Part shown: positions 44,801 to 53,429 of the stretch, piece by piece
Numbering within the stretch: position 1 is the stretch's first letter
Layout: the number at the start of each line of letters is the position of its first letter
From: Syntrophomonas sp. UBA1376
GTDB lineage: Bacteria > Bacillota > Syntrophomonadia > Syntrophomonadales > Syntrophomonadaceae
Reading direction: 5' to 3'
DNA: 64,000 nt
NCBI GenBank assembly: GCA_002305535.1
Contig: DBRE01000002.1
Coordinates: 1-64,000, forward strand
Program-made: the position numbers and the translations under genes
The notes under the pieces: model-generated
What the model was told of the DNA's origin: nothing
The model's database searches: none
What the model saw: the letters and a program-made list of their open reading frames with translations, nothing else

Positions 44801-45041
44801 GGATTTAGCGCCTGGGGAAAAAGCAATTGTGAGCAAACTGGTGGGTGCTGGTTCCATCAGGCGCCGTATTATCGACATGGGAATAGTACCTGGAGCAGAA
44901 ATTGAAATGGAACGCTATGCTCCCCTAGGTGATCCGATTGAAATCAAATTAAAAGGCTATCATTTATCACTACGAAAAGAAGAGGCGGATAATATCCTCT
45001 TGCATCAGGAAGATGAAGGAGGAAATGATTATGCCAAATAG
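44787..45041 (+). CDS. feoA: FeoA-domain protein of the FeoB operon
   Basis: SH3-like FeoA protein of 84 residues with VSKLVGAGSIRRRIIDMGIVPGAEIEMERYAP and IEIKLKGYHLSLRKEEA (both split here for length only). It would bind the cytoplasmic side of FeoB. ATG at 44787 was preferred over GTG at 44784; both are close to AGGGGAGG. The gene overlaps the Cys-rich gene upstream and the feoB start downstream, so the three are coupled. Confidence 0.88.
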   Translation: MKSLKDLAPGEKAIVSKLVGAGSIRRRIIDMGIVPGAEIEMERYAPLGDPIEIKLKGYHLSLRKEEADNILLHQEDEGGNDYAK

Positions 45042-47157
45042 ACGGATAAGCATCGCTCTAGCGGGAAACCCCAATTCGGGGAAGACTACCGTTTTCAATA
45101 ATTTGACTGGTTCGAGACAACATGTAGGCAATTATACTGGAGTTACCGTCGAAAAAAAGGAAGGTATGGTCAAGTACCGTGGTTATGAAATAAAGGTTAT
45201 TGATCTGCCGGGAACTTATAGCTTGACAGCTTATTCACCGGACGAAGTGGTGGCTCGTAATGTAATCATTGAGGAAAAACCGGATGTAGTGGTCAATATT
45301 GTCGACGCGTCCAACTTAGAACGCAACCTCTACCTGACCACTCAATTACTTGAATTGGATGTCCCGATAGTCTTGGCTCTTAATATGTACGATACAGCTG
45401 AAAAAGCCGGAATCAAAATTGATAGTGAACTGCTTTCACAACTGCTAGGGGTTCCGATTGTACGTACCATTGGAACTAAAAACCTGGGCACAACAGAGCT
45501 GCTTGATGCAGTCATTGAGATCGTTGTTGGACGAGCTAATAAGAATAGTAAAAACATCAAATATAATGAGGAAGTAGAAGCTGAGCTGCAGGTAATCCAA
45601 AACCTTCTATCGGTGAATGCCGGGGGAGCTGCTGAAATAGCAGCCGGTGTTAAGGGTTCTAGCGGTACGATACTGTATCCAGCCCGGTGGTTGGCCGTAA
45701 AAATGCTGGAAAACGATAAGGATGTTTTGCACAAAGTAGGCTTGCTGGATAATGGCAAGAAGCTACTGGAAGCGGTTCACAAGAGTCAAGACAATATTCG
45801 AAGGTCTTTGCATGAGGATCCGGAATTAGTAATAGTCGACGGACGCTATGGTTTTATCAGGGGGGCTTGCCGGGAGGCTGTTACTGTGAGTACCAGTAAT
45901 CGCATGTCCACTACCGAAGCCATCGATAAAGTATTACTTAACAGGGCCTTGGGATTACCTATTTTTTTCGGGGTTATGTGGCTCCTGTTTCAATTGACTT
46001 TTACTTTAGGTGCTCCTTTTATGGAGTGGATTGAAGCTGGTTTTGCCTGGCTGGGAGTGTTACTTTCCAATAATATGGCGGATGGTCTTCTGCAGGCGCT
46101 CATTGTTGACGGGATCATTGGAGGTGTTGGCGGAGTAATTGTCTTTCTGCCCAATATTCTCCTGCTGTTTTTAGGGATTGCTTTTCTTGAAGCCACCGGT
46201 TATATGGCTAGGGCTGCCTTCGTTATGGATAAATTGATGCATCGGGTTGGTTTACATGGGAAATCCTTTGTACCTATGCTGACCGGTTTTGGCTGTACTA
46301 TACCGGCTATAATGGCTACCAGAACTCTGGAAAACCCCAAAGATCGACTAGTTACTATACTGGTCACTCCTCTGATGAGCTGCGGTGCTCGCCTGCCAGT
46401 TTATACTCTATTGATCGCGGCTTTTTTTCCAGCGGAAGTTGCAGGTAATGTCTTGTTTTCCATCTATATTATAGGGATTGCCTTGGCTTTGTTGATGGCT
46501 AAGGTTTTCCGAACCTGGCTATTACCAGGAGAATCAGAGCCATTTGTCATGGAGTTGCCGATATACCGACTTCCTACTCTTAAAAACGTGCTCATTCATA
46601 TGTGGGAGAAAGCATGGCTGTATCTTAAGAAAGCAGGTACCATCATACTGGCGGCGGCCATACTGATGTGGGGACTATTTACATTCCCGCTAGTGGATGC
46701 TGATGGTCACGAATTTACCAGTGCGGCTCAACAGATGGAAGAGAGCTATGCGGGCAGACTCGGCAAGGCGATTGAACCGGTGATTGCACCATTGGGATTT
46801 GATTGGAAAACAGGCATTGCTCTGATTGCCGGATTTGCTGCCAAAGAGATAGTAGTAAGCACCCTGGGAACCTTGTACAGCATTCAAGATGAAGAGGCTT
46901 TATCTGCCGAAGAAAAGGGAGCAGTAAAAGATTTTGCCCAGAGAGCCAGAGAGCAATCCGGTTTCACCCCCTTTACTGCCTATGTCCTGATGCTATTTAC
47001 CTTAATATACGTGCCATGTATGGCTACTATTGCTGTGATCAAACGAGAAACAAATGGATGGAAATGGCCCCTATTTACCATTGGATATACAACTGCCTTA
47101 GCCTGGATAGTATGTGCGGCGGTTTATCAGAGCGGCCGACTACTGGGTCTCGCGTAA
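45031..47157 (+). CDS. feoB: Ferrous iron transport protein B
   Basis: Fe2+ permease of 708 residues with an N-terminal GTPase domain and about ten membrane helices. G motifs: GNPNSGKTT (about 11-19), the DLPGTYS G3 region, and NMYD (G4). A helical spacer (about 180-280) precedes the membrane part. Gate motifs CGARLPVY and the second core region VPCMATI are present. The ATG of MPNRRI lies eight bases after AAGGAGG. The second copy of feoA precedes it; the whole operon is under the extended Fur box. Confidence 0.95.
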   Translation: MPNRRISIALAGNPNSGKTTVFNNLTGSRQHVGNYTGVTVEKKEGMVKYRGYEIKVIDLPGTYSLTAYSPDEVVARNVIIEEKPDVVVNIVDASNLERNLYLTTQLLELDVPIVLALNMYDTAEKAGIKIDSELLSQLLGVPIVRTIGTKNLGTTELLDAVIEIVVGRANKNSKNIKYNEEVEAELQVIQNLLSVNAGGAAEIAAGVKGSSGTILYPARWLAVKMLENDKDVLHKVGLLDNGKKLLEAVHKSQDNIRRSLHEDPELVIVDGRYGFIRGACREAVTVSTSNRMSTTEAIDKVLLNRALGLPIFFGVMWLLFQLTFTLGAPFMEWIEAGFAWLGVLLSNNMADGLLQALIVDGIIGGVGGVIVFLPNILLLFLGIAFLEATGYMARAAFVMDKLMHRVGLHGKSFVPMLTGFGCTIPAIMATRTLENPKDRLVTILVTPLMSCGARLPVYTLLIAAFFPAEVAGNVLFSIYIIGIALALLMAKVFRTWLLPGESEPFVMELPIYRLPTLKNVLIHMWEKAWLYLKKAGTIILAAAILMWGLFTFPLVDADGHEFTSAAQQMEESYAGRLGKAIEPVIAPLGFDWKTGIALIAGFAAKEIVVSTLGTLYSIQDEEALSAEEKGAVKDFAQRAREQSGFTPFTAYVLMLFTLIYVPCMATIAVIKRETNGWKWPLFTIGYTTALAWIVCAAVYQSGRLLGLA

Positions 47158-47186
47158 TAAAACCCACCCACTTCTATCCACATATG

Positions 47187-47215
47187 TTGCAGAATTATTT
47201 GAATAACGGTACAAT
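47187..47215 (+). promoter_or_regulatory. Probable promoter of the thiolase gene
   Basis: TTGCAG, 17-base spacer, TACAAT, giving a leader of about 125 bases. Confidence 0.55.
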
Positions 47216-47348
47216 TGATAGAGAAAAAGACGCAGTATTCGATATATTTCAACAAACTAATGGTTTTCCGGGGCTGTCCCACCTAGACGTGGTAATAGTT
47301 GGAATACGTGATAGTGAAAATATATACGGTATTAAGGAGGAATAGTTG

Positions 47349-48533
47349 ATGAGTAGGGAAGTAGTATTGGTCGGAGCATGCCGCACACCTGTAGGAACTT
47401 ACGGAGGACAACTCAAGGACACCAAGGCAGTCGATCTGGGTGCCATTGTTATGCAGGAAGCTTTGAAGCGGGCGGGGATTACTGCTGATCAGGTCGATGA
47501 GGTAATATTTGGCTGTGTTTTACAGGCTGCCCAGGGGCAAAATGTGACCCGTCAGTCTGCCATTAAGGCTGGTATACCGGAAACCGTACCTGCTTTTACC
47601 ATTAACAAAGTGTGTGGTTCCGGTTTGCGTTCAGTTAGTTTGGCGGCGCAGATAATTAAAGCTGGTGATGCTGATATTATCATGGCTGGTGGCATGGAAA
47701 ACATGTCGGCAGCACCTTATGCTTTGGAGAAGGCTCGCTATGGTTATCGCATGAATAATGGGACCCTGGTGGATGTGATGATCAAAGATGGCTTATGGGA
47801 AGCGTTTAATGATTATCATATGGGCATCACAGCGGAGAACGTAGCTGAACAGTATGGTATCACTCGTGAAGAGCAGGATCAATTTGGCCTGCGTAGCCAG
47901 GACTTAGCGGCGAAAGCTATTGCTGCCGGGAAGTTTAAGGATGAGATAGTACCGGTGGTTATTCGCGGCAAGAAAGGTGATATCGTATTTGATGCTGATG
48001 AACACCCTCGTGCCACAACTGCCGAGAAATTGGCTCAACTCAAACCGGCTTTTAAAAAGGACGGCACCGTTACAGCTGGCAACGCTTCCGGCATTAATGA
48101 TGGAGCGGGTGCTGTCATTGTTATGAGCAAGGAGAAAGCTGATGAGTTGGGAATAAAGCCTATGGCAAAAGTGATCAGCTATGCTTCCGGCGGAGTAGAT
48201 CCAAAGATCATGGGCGTAGGGCCGGTACCAGCTACTCGCCGAGCTTTAGAAAAAGCAGGTATGACAGTTGATGATATTGACTTGATCGAAGCCAATGAAG
48301 CTTTTGCAGCTCAGTCTATTGCCGTGGCCCGTGATTTGGGATGGGAAAATACTATGGAAAAGGTCAATGTCAACGGCGGCGCTATTGCCCTGGGACATCC
48401 CATTGGTGCTTCGGGAACGCGTATTCTGATATCACTGCTTTATGAGATGCAGAAAAAAGACAGTAAAACCGGCCTGGCCACACTGTGTATCGGCGGGGGA
48501 CAAGGAACTGCCCTTATTGTAGGCAGAGATTAG
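47349..48533 (+). CDS. Acetyl-CoA acetyltransferase (thiolase)
   Basis: Thiolase II of 394 residues, cleaving acetoacetyl-CoA in beta-oxidation or making it in the reverse direction. The nucleophilic Cys is in [11 protein letters not shown] (about 88), [13 protein letters not shown] follows, the catalytic His is in [14 protein letters not shown] (about 350) and the second Cys in [10 protein letters not shown] (about 380). ATG at 47349 was chosen over the in-frame TTG directly before it; AAGGAGG is at the right distance. It is monocistronic. In a butyrate-oxidising syntroph it would be the last step before acetyl-CoA (inference). Confidence 0.93.
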   Translation: MSREVVLVGACRTPVGTYGGQLKDTKAVDLGAIVMQEALKRAGITADQVDEVIFGCVLQAAQGQNVTRQSAIKAGIPETVPAFTINKVCGSGLRSVSLAAQIIKAGDADIIMAGGMENMSAAPYALEKARYGYRMNNGTLVDVMIKDGLWEAFNDYHMGITAENVAEQYGITREEQDQFGLRSQDLAAKAIAAGKFKDEIVPVVIRGKKGDIVFDADEHPRATTAEKLAQLKPAFKKDGTVTAGNASGINDGAGAVIVMSKEKADELGIKPMAKVISYASGGVDPKIMGVGPVPATRRALEKAGMTVDDIDLIEANEAFAAQSIAVARDLGWENTMEKVNVNGGAIALGHPIGASGTRILISLLYEMQKKDSKTGLATLCIGGGQGTALIVGRD

Positions 48534-48568
48534 GATTGATTTGAACAGCATTTCGAATAGGATGTTAG

Positions 48569-48603
48569 ATTTAAACACAGGGGTATACCCCTGTGTTTAA
48601 ATT
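48569..48603. terminator. Strong palindromic terminator after the thiolase gene
   Basis: ATTTAAACACAGGGG and CCCCTGTGTTTAAAT around a short TATA loop, followed by TTT. Confidence 0.75.
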
Positions 48604-48705
48604 TTGGGCAAAATGAGGAATAAAGCAGGGAATTATAATATTGGAAGCGAAACTTAATCGGAGCAGTCGGTGGGCGGTATCCACACAAGGAAAGGAGGAC
48701 GGTGA

Positions 48706-49194
48706 GTGAGTATAGCAGTATATCCGGGTAGTTTCGACCCGGTGACCAATGGTCATATAGATATAGTGGAAAAAAGCAGTCGGCTTTTTGATAAAGTGAT
48801 TATTGCTGTGGTACATAATGTTACCAAGAAGGCTTTGTTTACTCTGGATGAGCGGGTAGCCTTGATTAAAGAGAGTACTGGGCATTTGGATAATGTGGAA
48901 GTGGATTGTTTTAGTGGACTGTTAGCAAATTATTTGTACGAAAAGAATGCTGGCGCCATAATCCGTGGATTAAGATCCATAAGTGATTTTGAGTATGAAA
49001 TGCATATGGCTATGATGAACAAGCGCCTTATTCCTGAGGTAGATACTATCTTTATCATTGCCGATACGGAGTATGTTTTTGTCAGTTCCAGCGGTGTAAA
49101 GGAAGCTGCCTTGTTGGGGGGAGATGTTACCTCAATGGTTCCTCCTCAAGTGAAAGCAGGCTTGGAACAAAAATATCGCCAAATACGAGGATAA
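48706..49194 (+). CDS. coaD: Phosphopantetheine adenylyltransferase
   Basis: Fourth step of coenzyme A synthesis. The 162 residues show the nucleotidyl-transferase motif YPGSFDPVTNGHIDIV (about 4-19), RGLRSISDFEYEMHMAMMN (about 86-104), and VSSSGVKEAA (the ISSTxVRE-type motif). It starts with GTG after AAAGGAGG. In Bacillus it lies next to rsmD; here rsmD is about 10 kb downstream. A simple hairpin ends it, followed by the palindromic element. Confidence 0.95.
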   Translation: MSIAVYPGSFDPVTNGHIDIVEKSSRLFDKVIIAVVHNVTKKALFTLDERVALIKESTGHLDNVEVDCFSGLLANYLYEKNAGAIIRGLRSISDFEYEMHMAMMNKRLIPEVDTIFIIADTEYVFVSSSGVKEAALLGGDVTSMVPPQVKAGLEQKYRQIRG

Positions 49195-49198
49195 ATAA

Positions 49199-49222
49199 AG
49201 GACTGCACCTAATGGCAGTCCT
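49199..49222 (+). terminator. Terminator-like hairpin of coaD
   Basis: AGGACTGC-N8-GCAGTCCT at the gene end. The following T-run is weak. Confidence 0.5.
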
Positions 49223-49232
49223 TCAGACCTTC

Positions 49233-49453
49233 AAAAAAGGCTAATAGCAATAGCAACCTAAATAGTATCGCTTGCGATACATAAGTAATGCCCTTGGGTG
49301 CTAGGTTAACTCGGGCAGCCCGTTCAATCGACGTACCTTAAGGTACGCCTCCGACGGTGCCAGTTTGGCGCCTGGTATCGGCAAATAGAAGCCCGAAGGG
49401 CTGACTGCCGATGAATCACGGGCTTCCCGGTTGCCTTGCTCTTATCCTTTTTT
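49233..49453. repeat. Large imperfect palindromic element with nested hairpins (MITE-like or structured RNA)
   Basis: A 221-base element bounded by inverted repeats. The left end is AAAAAAGGCTAATAGCAA followed by TAGCAACC; the right end is its near complement, GGTTGCC then TTGCTCTTATCCTTTTTT. Inside are hairpins GTATCG-CTTG-CGATAC (49265-49280), CGTACC-TTAA-GGTACG (49332-49347), GGTGCC-AGTTT-GGCGCC (49356-49372) and a two-storey one, TCGGCA...AGCCC-GAA-GGGCT...TGCCGA (49378-49411). A long-range pairing, GGGCAGCCCGT with ACGGGCTTCCC, joins the sides. It has no reading frame of note. It would fold on either strand and ends in T-runs both ways. Confidence 0.6.
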
Positions 49454-49476
49454 GCTCGCTCTGGCAGGGTGTCCAA

Positions 49477-50007
49477 TCATTCCTCAATTAGCTTCAATCC
49501 GGTGAGACACCGCCCTGCTAAGTCCTGATAGAGCTTAGTGGCCAGCTGATTATAGACTATATTGTAATCACCGACATCTTTGACTACCCGAGCTGGGTTA
49601 CCCATAGCAATCTTACGGGACGGAATACTCTTACCGGGGGGCAATATACTTCCGGCGGCCAACAGACTTTCTTGTTCTATCTCGGTATTGGCTGATACTA
49701 TAGCTCCCATACCGATAGTAACATTATTTTTGATAAGGCAGGGGCCGTGTACTACTGCTGCATGTCCAATCAATACGTTTTCTTCCAAAATAGCTATAGT
49801 ATCTGGTTCCGAATGAAGGGTACAGTTTTCCTGGATATTGCTTCCATTGCCGATCACGATTTTGCCGTAATCGCCTCGCACCACGGCTCCAGCACCCACA
49901 TAACAACGTTCACCAATCTCAACCTCACCGATTATGACTGCCTGAGGGTGTATAAATGATAGCTTGCCTATTATCGGACGTTTTCCTTCGAATTCATAAA
50001 TAGCCAA
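49477..50007 (-). CDS. Gamma-carbonic-anhydrase-like hexapeptide-repeat protein
   Basis: Left-handed beta-helix protein of 176 residues with many I/V-G-x-x hexapeptide repeats (about 12-140). RGDYGKIVIGNGSNIQENCTLH and IGHAAVVHG supply three His that match the metal ligands of the gamma-carbonic anhydrase/PaaY/YrdA family. A C-terminal helix (YNIVYNQLATKLYQDL) follows. Whether it is an active carbonic anhydrase or a CoA-linked hydrolase is not clear from sequence. The ATG follows AAAGGAGGAGAATC. Single gene, divergent from hslO. Confidence 0.85.
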   Translation of the reverse strand: MAIYEFEGKRPIIGKLSFIHPQAVIIGEVEIGERCYVGAGAVVRGDYGKIVIGNGSNIQENCTLHSEPDTIAILEENVLIGHAAVVHGPCLIKNNVTIGMGAIVSANTEIEQESLLAAGSILPPGKSIPSRKIAMGNPARVVKDVGDYNIVYNQLATKLYQDLAGRCLTGLKLIEE

Positions 50008-50091
50008 TTTGATTCTCCTCCTTTAAAAGCACTGTGCACCTAACTCTTCCAGATGGGAAGGGTAAATCCTGCCTATTACGCAAGTTTGCTT

Positions 50092-50119
50092 TTGAAAATA
50101 CTAAAGTTAAGGGTATAAT
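50092..50119 (+). promoter_or_regulatory. Probable promoter of hslO
   Basis: TTGAAA, 16-base spacer, TATAAT, 37 bases before the chosen ATG. It also shows that the long upstream extension of the frame is not translated. Confidence 0.6.
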
Positions 50120-50156
50120 TACTAGGAGATATCAGCTACAGAAAGGCACGGTCGTT

Positions 50157-51044
50157 ATGGTAAATAGGGATTACTTGATAAAAGCTGTTGCTCAGGATCA
50201 GCAGATCAGGCTTACATTATCTCACACTACCGCCTCGGTGCAAGAAGCGCACCGGCGTCACGATACCTCAGCCACTGCTTCAGCGGCGATGGGGCGTGTT
50301 CTTACCGCTGCTTTTATGATGGGTAGCGATCTTAAAGGCGATAGAGATACTCTCACGATCAGGGTTGACGGAGGAGGCATAAGCGGGCCGATCGGAGCAA
50401 CGGTTGACTCCCATGGCAACGGTCGGGCTTTAGTTTCCAATCCCCAAGCAGATTTGCCTTCTAAATCCCCGGGGAAACTGGCGGTGGGTGATTTGGTCGG
50501 CCGAGATGGCTTTGTGGAAGTTATCAAAGATTTGGGATTGAAACAGCCCTTTATAGGCACGGTACCGCTGGTCAGTGGTGAAATAGGGGAAGATATAGCC
50601 AACTATTTTCTGATTTCAGAGCAAATTCCTTCTCTGGTGTCGTTGGGGGTTTTGGTTGATACTGATTTATCCATAAGGTCAGCGGGCGGATTATTTGTTC
50701 AGGCTCTGCCTGGAGCTGATGACACGGTTCTGGAGAAACTGGAGCAGCAAGTCTTAGAGCAGGGGCCGATAAGCTATTTGTTAGATAAATCATCTTCACT
50801 GGAAGATGTTATGAAACAGATCATGCAGGACATACCCTATAAAGTGGTAGGGGAACAGCTGTTGCAGTTTAAATGCAACTGCGGTCATGATCGTCTGGCC
50901 CGCATCATGGCCAGTCTATCATCGGAAGAATTAGAGGAGATCGAAGCTGATGTGGGTAAGTTAGAAGTGTGCTGCAATTTCTGCCGGGAAGTATATCTTT
51001 TTTCTTGGGCTGAGATTGAGGCTATACAAAAGCAAAAGCCTTAG
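50157..51044 (+). CDS. hslO: Redox-regulated chaperone Hsp33
   Basis: Holdase chaperone switched on by oxidation, 295 residues. The N-terminal domain begins MVNRDYLIKAVAQDQQIRLTL; family blocks are TAAFMMGSDLKGDRDTLTIRVDGGG and GNGRALVSNP. The C-terminal zinc switch has CNCGHDR and, about 27 residues on, CNFC with an extra Cys directly before it. The frame extends 41 codons upstream, but the promoter and the AAAGGCA site support the start at 50157. It is a single gene, convergent with rpmB through a shared terminator. Confidence 0.94.
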   Translation: MVNRDYLIKAVAQDQQIRLTLSHTTASVQEAHRRHDTSATASAAMGRVLTAAFMMGSDLKGDRDTLTIRVDGGGISGPIGATVDSHGNGRALVSNPQADLPSKSPGKLAVGDLVGRDGFVEVIKDLGLKQPFIGTVPLVSGEIGEDIANYFLISEQIPSLVSLGVLVDTDLSIRSAGGLFVQALPGADDTVLEKLEQQVLEQGPISYLLDKSSSLEDVMKQIMQDIPYKVVGEQLLQFKCNCGHDRLARIMASLSSEELEEIEADVGKLEVCCNFCREVYLFSWAEIEAIQKQKP

Positions 51045-51060
51045 AAATAAACTAAGGCTT
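51036..51060. terminator. Bidirectional terminator between hslO and rpmB
   Basis: AAGCCTTA-N9-TAAGGCTT overlapping the hslO stop, with an A-rich and a T-rich flank. Confidence 0.7.
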
Positions 51061-51067
51061 CTTTACT

Positions 51068-51256
51068 TTATATGGCTCTCTGAACTTTACCTGATCTCAG
51101 GCAGCGAGTACACACATAGGCCCGTCGGGGAGTTCCATTATCTATTATCCTAACTCTCTGAACATTTGGTTTCCATTCCCGGTTGGTTCTGATGTGGGAG
51201 TGGCTGTATTTTTTCCCAAACGTAACGCCTTTTCCGCAAACTTCGCATTTGGCCAC
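51068..51256 (-). CDS. rpmB: Ribosomal protein L28
   Basis: Large-subunit ribosomal protein of 62 residues. CEVCGKG near the N-terminus and [10 protein letters not shown] near the C-terminus are the two CxxC pairs of the zinc-binding (C+) form of L28. The core [22 protein letters not shown] is standard. The ATG follows GAGAGGGGGC. It is divergent from asp23, the same neighbourhood (rpmB, asp23-like, fakA-like, recG) as in Bacillus. Confidence 0.96.
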   Translation of the reverse strand: MAKCEVCGKGVTFGKKYSHSHIRTNREWKPNVQRVRIIDNGTPRRAYVCTRCLRSGKVQRAI

Positions 51257-51379
51257 AAATGATGCCCCCTCTCATTGACAATGCACTTACCTATTTTAGC
51301 AGAAGGTATTGGAAAGGGCAAGAAGAAGGAATAAACTCACGGTCAGAGAATTAAATATGGAAGATAGGAGGGTACTATC

Positions 51380-51742
51380 ATGTTCAAAATCAAACAAACA
51401 GAATTAGGAGACATAACCGTTGAGCGCGAAGTTATTGAAACCATCGCTGGATTAGCGACTATTGATTGCTATGGCCTGGTGGGTATGGTGGCTCAGGATA
51501 TACAATCCGGGTTTTGGAGTATTCTTGGTGTAGACTCTATCAGAAAAGGAGTTTCAGTGCGTTCATCAGAACAAGGGTTGATTGTAGATGTTCATGTTAT
51601 CGTGGGATACGGCATCAAGATCCGGGAAGTAGCCCACAATGTTATGCAAAAGGTTGCGTATGTATTGGAACATAACGCTGGAATAAAAATAGCCCAAGTA
51701 AATGTAAATGTTAAAGGAGTAAAAGTACTAGGCGGAAAATAG
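51380..51742 (+). CDS. Asp23/Gls24 (YloU-like) envelope stress protein
   Basis: Small alpha/beta protein of 120 residues in the Asp23/Gls24 family (DUF322). Typical segments are GDITVEREVIETIAGLATIDCYGLVGM, KGVSVRSSEQGLIVDVHVIVGYG and VAHNVMQKVAYVLEHNAG. Family members attach to membrane partners and respond to envelope stress. The ATG follows TAGGAGGGTACT. It lies 16 bases ahead of the fatty-acid-kinase-like gene, the conserved yloU-yloV pair. Confidence 0.9.
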   Translation: MFKIKQTELGDITVEREVIETIAGLATIDCYGLVGMVAQDIQSGFWSILGVDSIRKGVSVRSSEQGLIVDVHVIVGYGIKIREVAHNVMQKVAYVLEHNAGIKIAQVNVNVKGVKVLGGK

Positions 51743-51757
51743 GGGAGGAACAGGATC

Positions 51758-53374
51758 TTGAGTCTTACTTATATAACCGGTAATGATTTTATTAGAAGCG
51801 TAAAGGCCGGTTGCATTAAACTTGAACATAATCGCGAGAGTGTCGACCAGCTTAATGTTTTTCCAGTACCTGATGGAGATACCGGCACCAATATGTATTT
51901 AACTCTTATGTCGGCAGTGCGGGAAGGCGAAAAGAATCGTGACAAGCCTTTAGGCAAGCTGGCCAAATCGATTTCTATGGGTTCTTTGATGGGGGCTCGC
52001 GGTAACTCCGGGGTCATACTGTCTCAAATTTTCCGTGGCATGGCTAAAGTGTTGGAAAGCAAAGAACAGGCTGGAGCAGTGGATCTGGCTCGATCCCTTA
52101 AAACCGGAGCTGATACTGCATATGAGGCAGTAATGAAACCGGTTGAAGGCACCATTTTGACCGTTTCCCGTGAAATCGGTCGTGCCTGTGAAGCCGAGGC
52201 CCAAAAAAACGACGATATCGTAGCCGTATTACTGGCGGGCATCGAGGCTGGGCATGCCACTCTGGCACGGACACCCTCTATGCTCCCAATATTAAAAGAG
52301 GCCGGGGTCGTTGATGCCGGTGGGCGTGGATTTCTCTTCTTTCTGGAAGGTTTTGTGGAAGGGCTGGCTCAGGAGAGAGAAATAAAACTGGAACAGTACC
52401 GTGAATCGGCTTCTGGGGTCACAACTCCTACCGAGATCATAGAGCTGGATTTTCAATATTGCACTGAGTTGCTGATAAAAGGAGAGGATCTGGATCCGCT
52501 GGATGTGCGTGATCATTTGACACCACTGGGAGATTCCCTGCTGGTAGTTGGCGGCGATGATCTACTCAAAGTACACATTCACTCTAATCATCCCGGCAAA
52601 GTCTTGGAGACCTGTTTGCAGTGGGGACAGCTGAGTGATATCAAAATCAATAATATGTTGGAAGAAGTCCACGAGAATCGCCTGGTCATGGAAGATTCCC
52701 GCCCCAAAACCAAAACCAAGGACATCGGGCTGGTAGCTGTATCGGCTGGAGATGGGGTGGCAGAGATATTGGAAAGCCTGGGAGTGGATATTTTAGTGCA
52801 GGGCGGACAAACCATGAATCCTAGTACTGAAGATCTGCTGAATGCCTGTAACCAGGTGGATGCACAATCAATAGTCATACTCCCTAACAACAGCAACATA
52901 ATCATGGCAGCTGAGCAAGTGGTGGAACTATGTGACAAAAAAGTAATAGTGGTTCCTACTCGTTCAGTAATGCAGGCTATCACTGTATTGATAGCCTATG
53001 ATTCTGAAGGTGATATCGAAGAGATTGCCCAGGAGATGACCTCTCATATCGATAACGTAGTTTATGGTGAAGTCACCTATGCAGTTCGCGACTCAGCCGT
53101 TAATGGACTCACTATCAAAGAAGGCGATACTATAGGGCTTATTAAAGATAAGGTTGTACTGACCAGTGCTGATCCAGACACAGCTGTTGGGGAACTACTC
53201 CAGGAAATGCTTGACGAAGACAGCGAGTTGATCACTCTGCTGTACGGAGAGGGGATCACTGAAGATGGAGCCCAGTCTTTGAAAGAGCGCCTGCAGCAGA
53301 ACTATCCTGATAAGGAGATTGAAGTCCATTACGGTGGACAGCCACACTACAGTTATTGGCTTTCGGTGGAATAA
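51758..53374 (+). CDS. fakA: DhaL-domain / fatty acid kinase catalytic subunit (FakA/YloV-like)
   Basis: Protein of 538 residues. The N-terminal DhaL (ATP-binding) domain (about 5-200) has NVFPVPDGDTGTNMYLT, GSLMGARGNSGVILSQI and DAGGRGFLFFL. A middle and C-terminal DegV-like region (about 215-538) follows. In Staphylococcus FakA uses a lipid-carrier FakB (DegV family) to phosphorylate fatty acids; no fakB is seen here. It starts with TTG after GGGGAGGAAC. It is cotranscribed with asp23 and ends in a terminator before recG. Confidence 0.88.
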   Translation: MSLTYITGNDFIRSVKAGCIKLEHNRESVDQLNVFPVPDGDTGTNMYLTLMSAVREGEKNRDKPLGKLAKSISMGSLMGARGNSGVILSQIFRGMAKVLESKEQAGAVDLARSLKTGADTAYEAVMKPVEGTILTVSREIGRACEAEAQKNDDIVAVLLAGIEAGHATLARTPSMLPILKEAGVVDAGGRGFLFFLEGFVEGLAQEREIKLEQYRESASGVTTPTEIIELDFQYCTELLIKGEDLDPLDVRDHLTPLGDSLLVVGGDDLLKVHIHSNHPGKVLETCLQWGQLSDIKINNMLEEVHENRLVMEDSRPKTKTKDIGLVAVSAGDGVAEILESLGVDILVQGGQTMNPSTEDLLNACNQVDAQSIVILPNNSNIIMAAEQVVELCDKKVIVVPTRSVMQAITVLIAYDSEGDIEEIAQEMTSHIDNVVYGEVTYAVRDSAVNGLTIKEGDTIGLIKDKVVLTSADPDTAVGELLQEMLDEDSELITLLYGEGITEDGAQSLKERLQQNYPDKEIEVHYGGQPHYSYWLSVE

Positions 53375-53386
53375 AGGTTTGTGAAA

Positions 53387-53409
53387 AAAGGCGGGCTGTC
53401 CCGCCTTTT
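53387..53409 (+). terminator. Intrinsic terminator after fakA-like gene
   Basis: AAAGGCGGG-CTGT-CCCGCCTTT followed by T and then G. Confidence 0.8.
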
Positions 53410-53429
53410 GTTATCAAAGGGGGGATGAA

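Noticed and set aside
49233..49453. RNase P, tmRNA, 6S or SRP RNA for the structured element
   Set aside because: None of the conserved sequence motifs of these RNAs was seen, and the inverted-repeat ends do not fit them.
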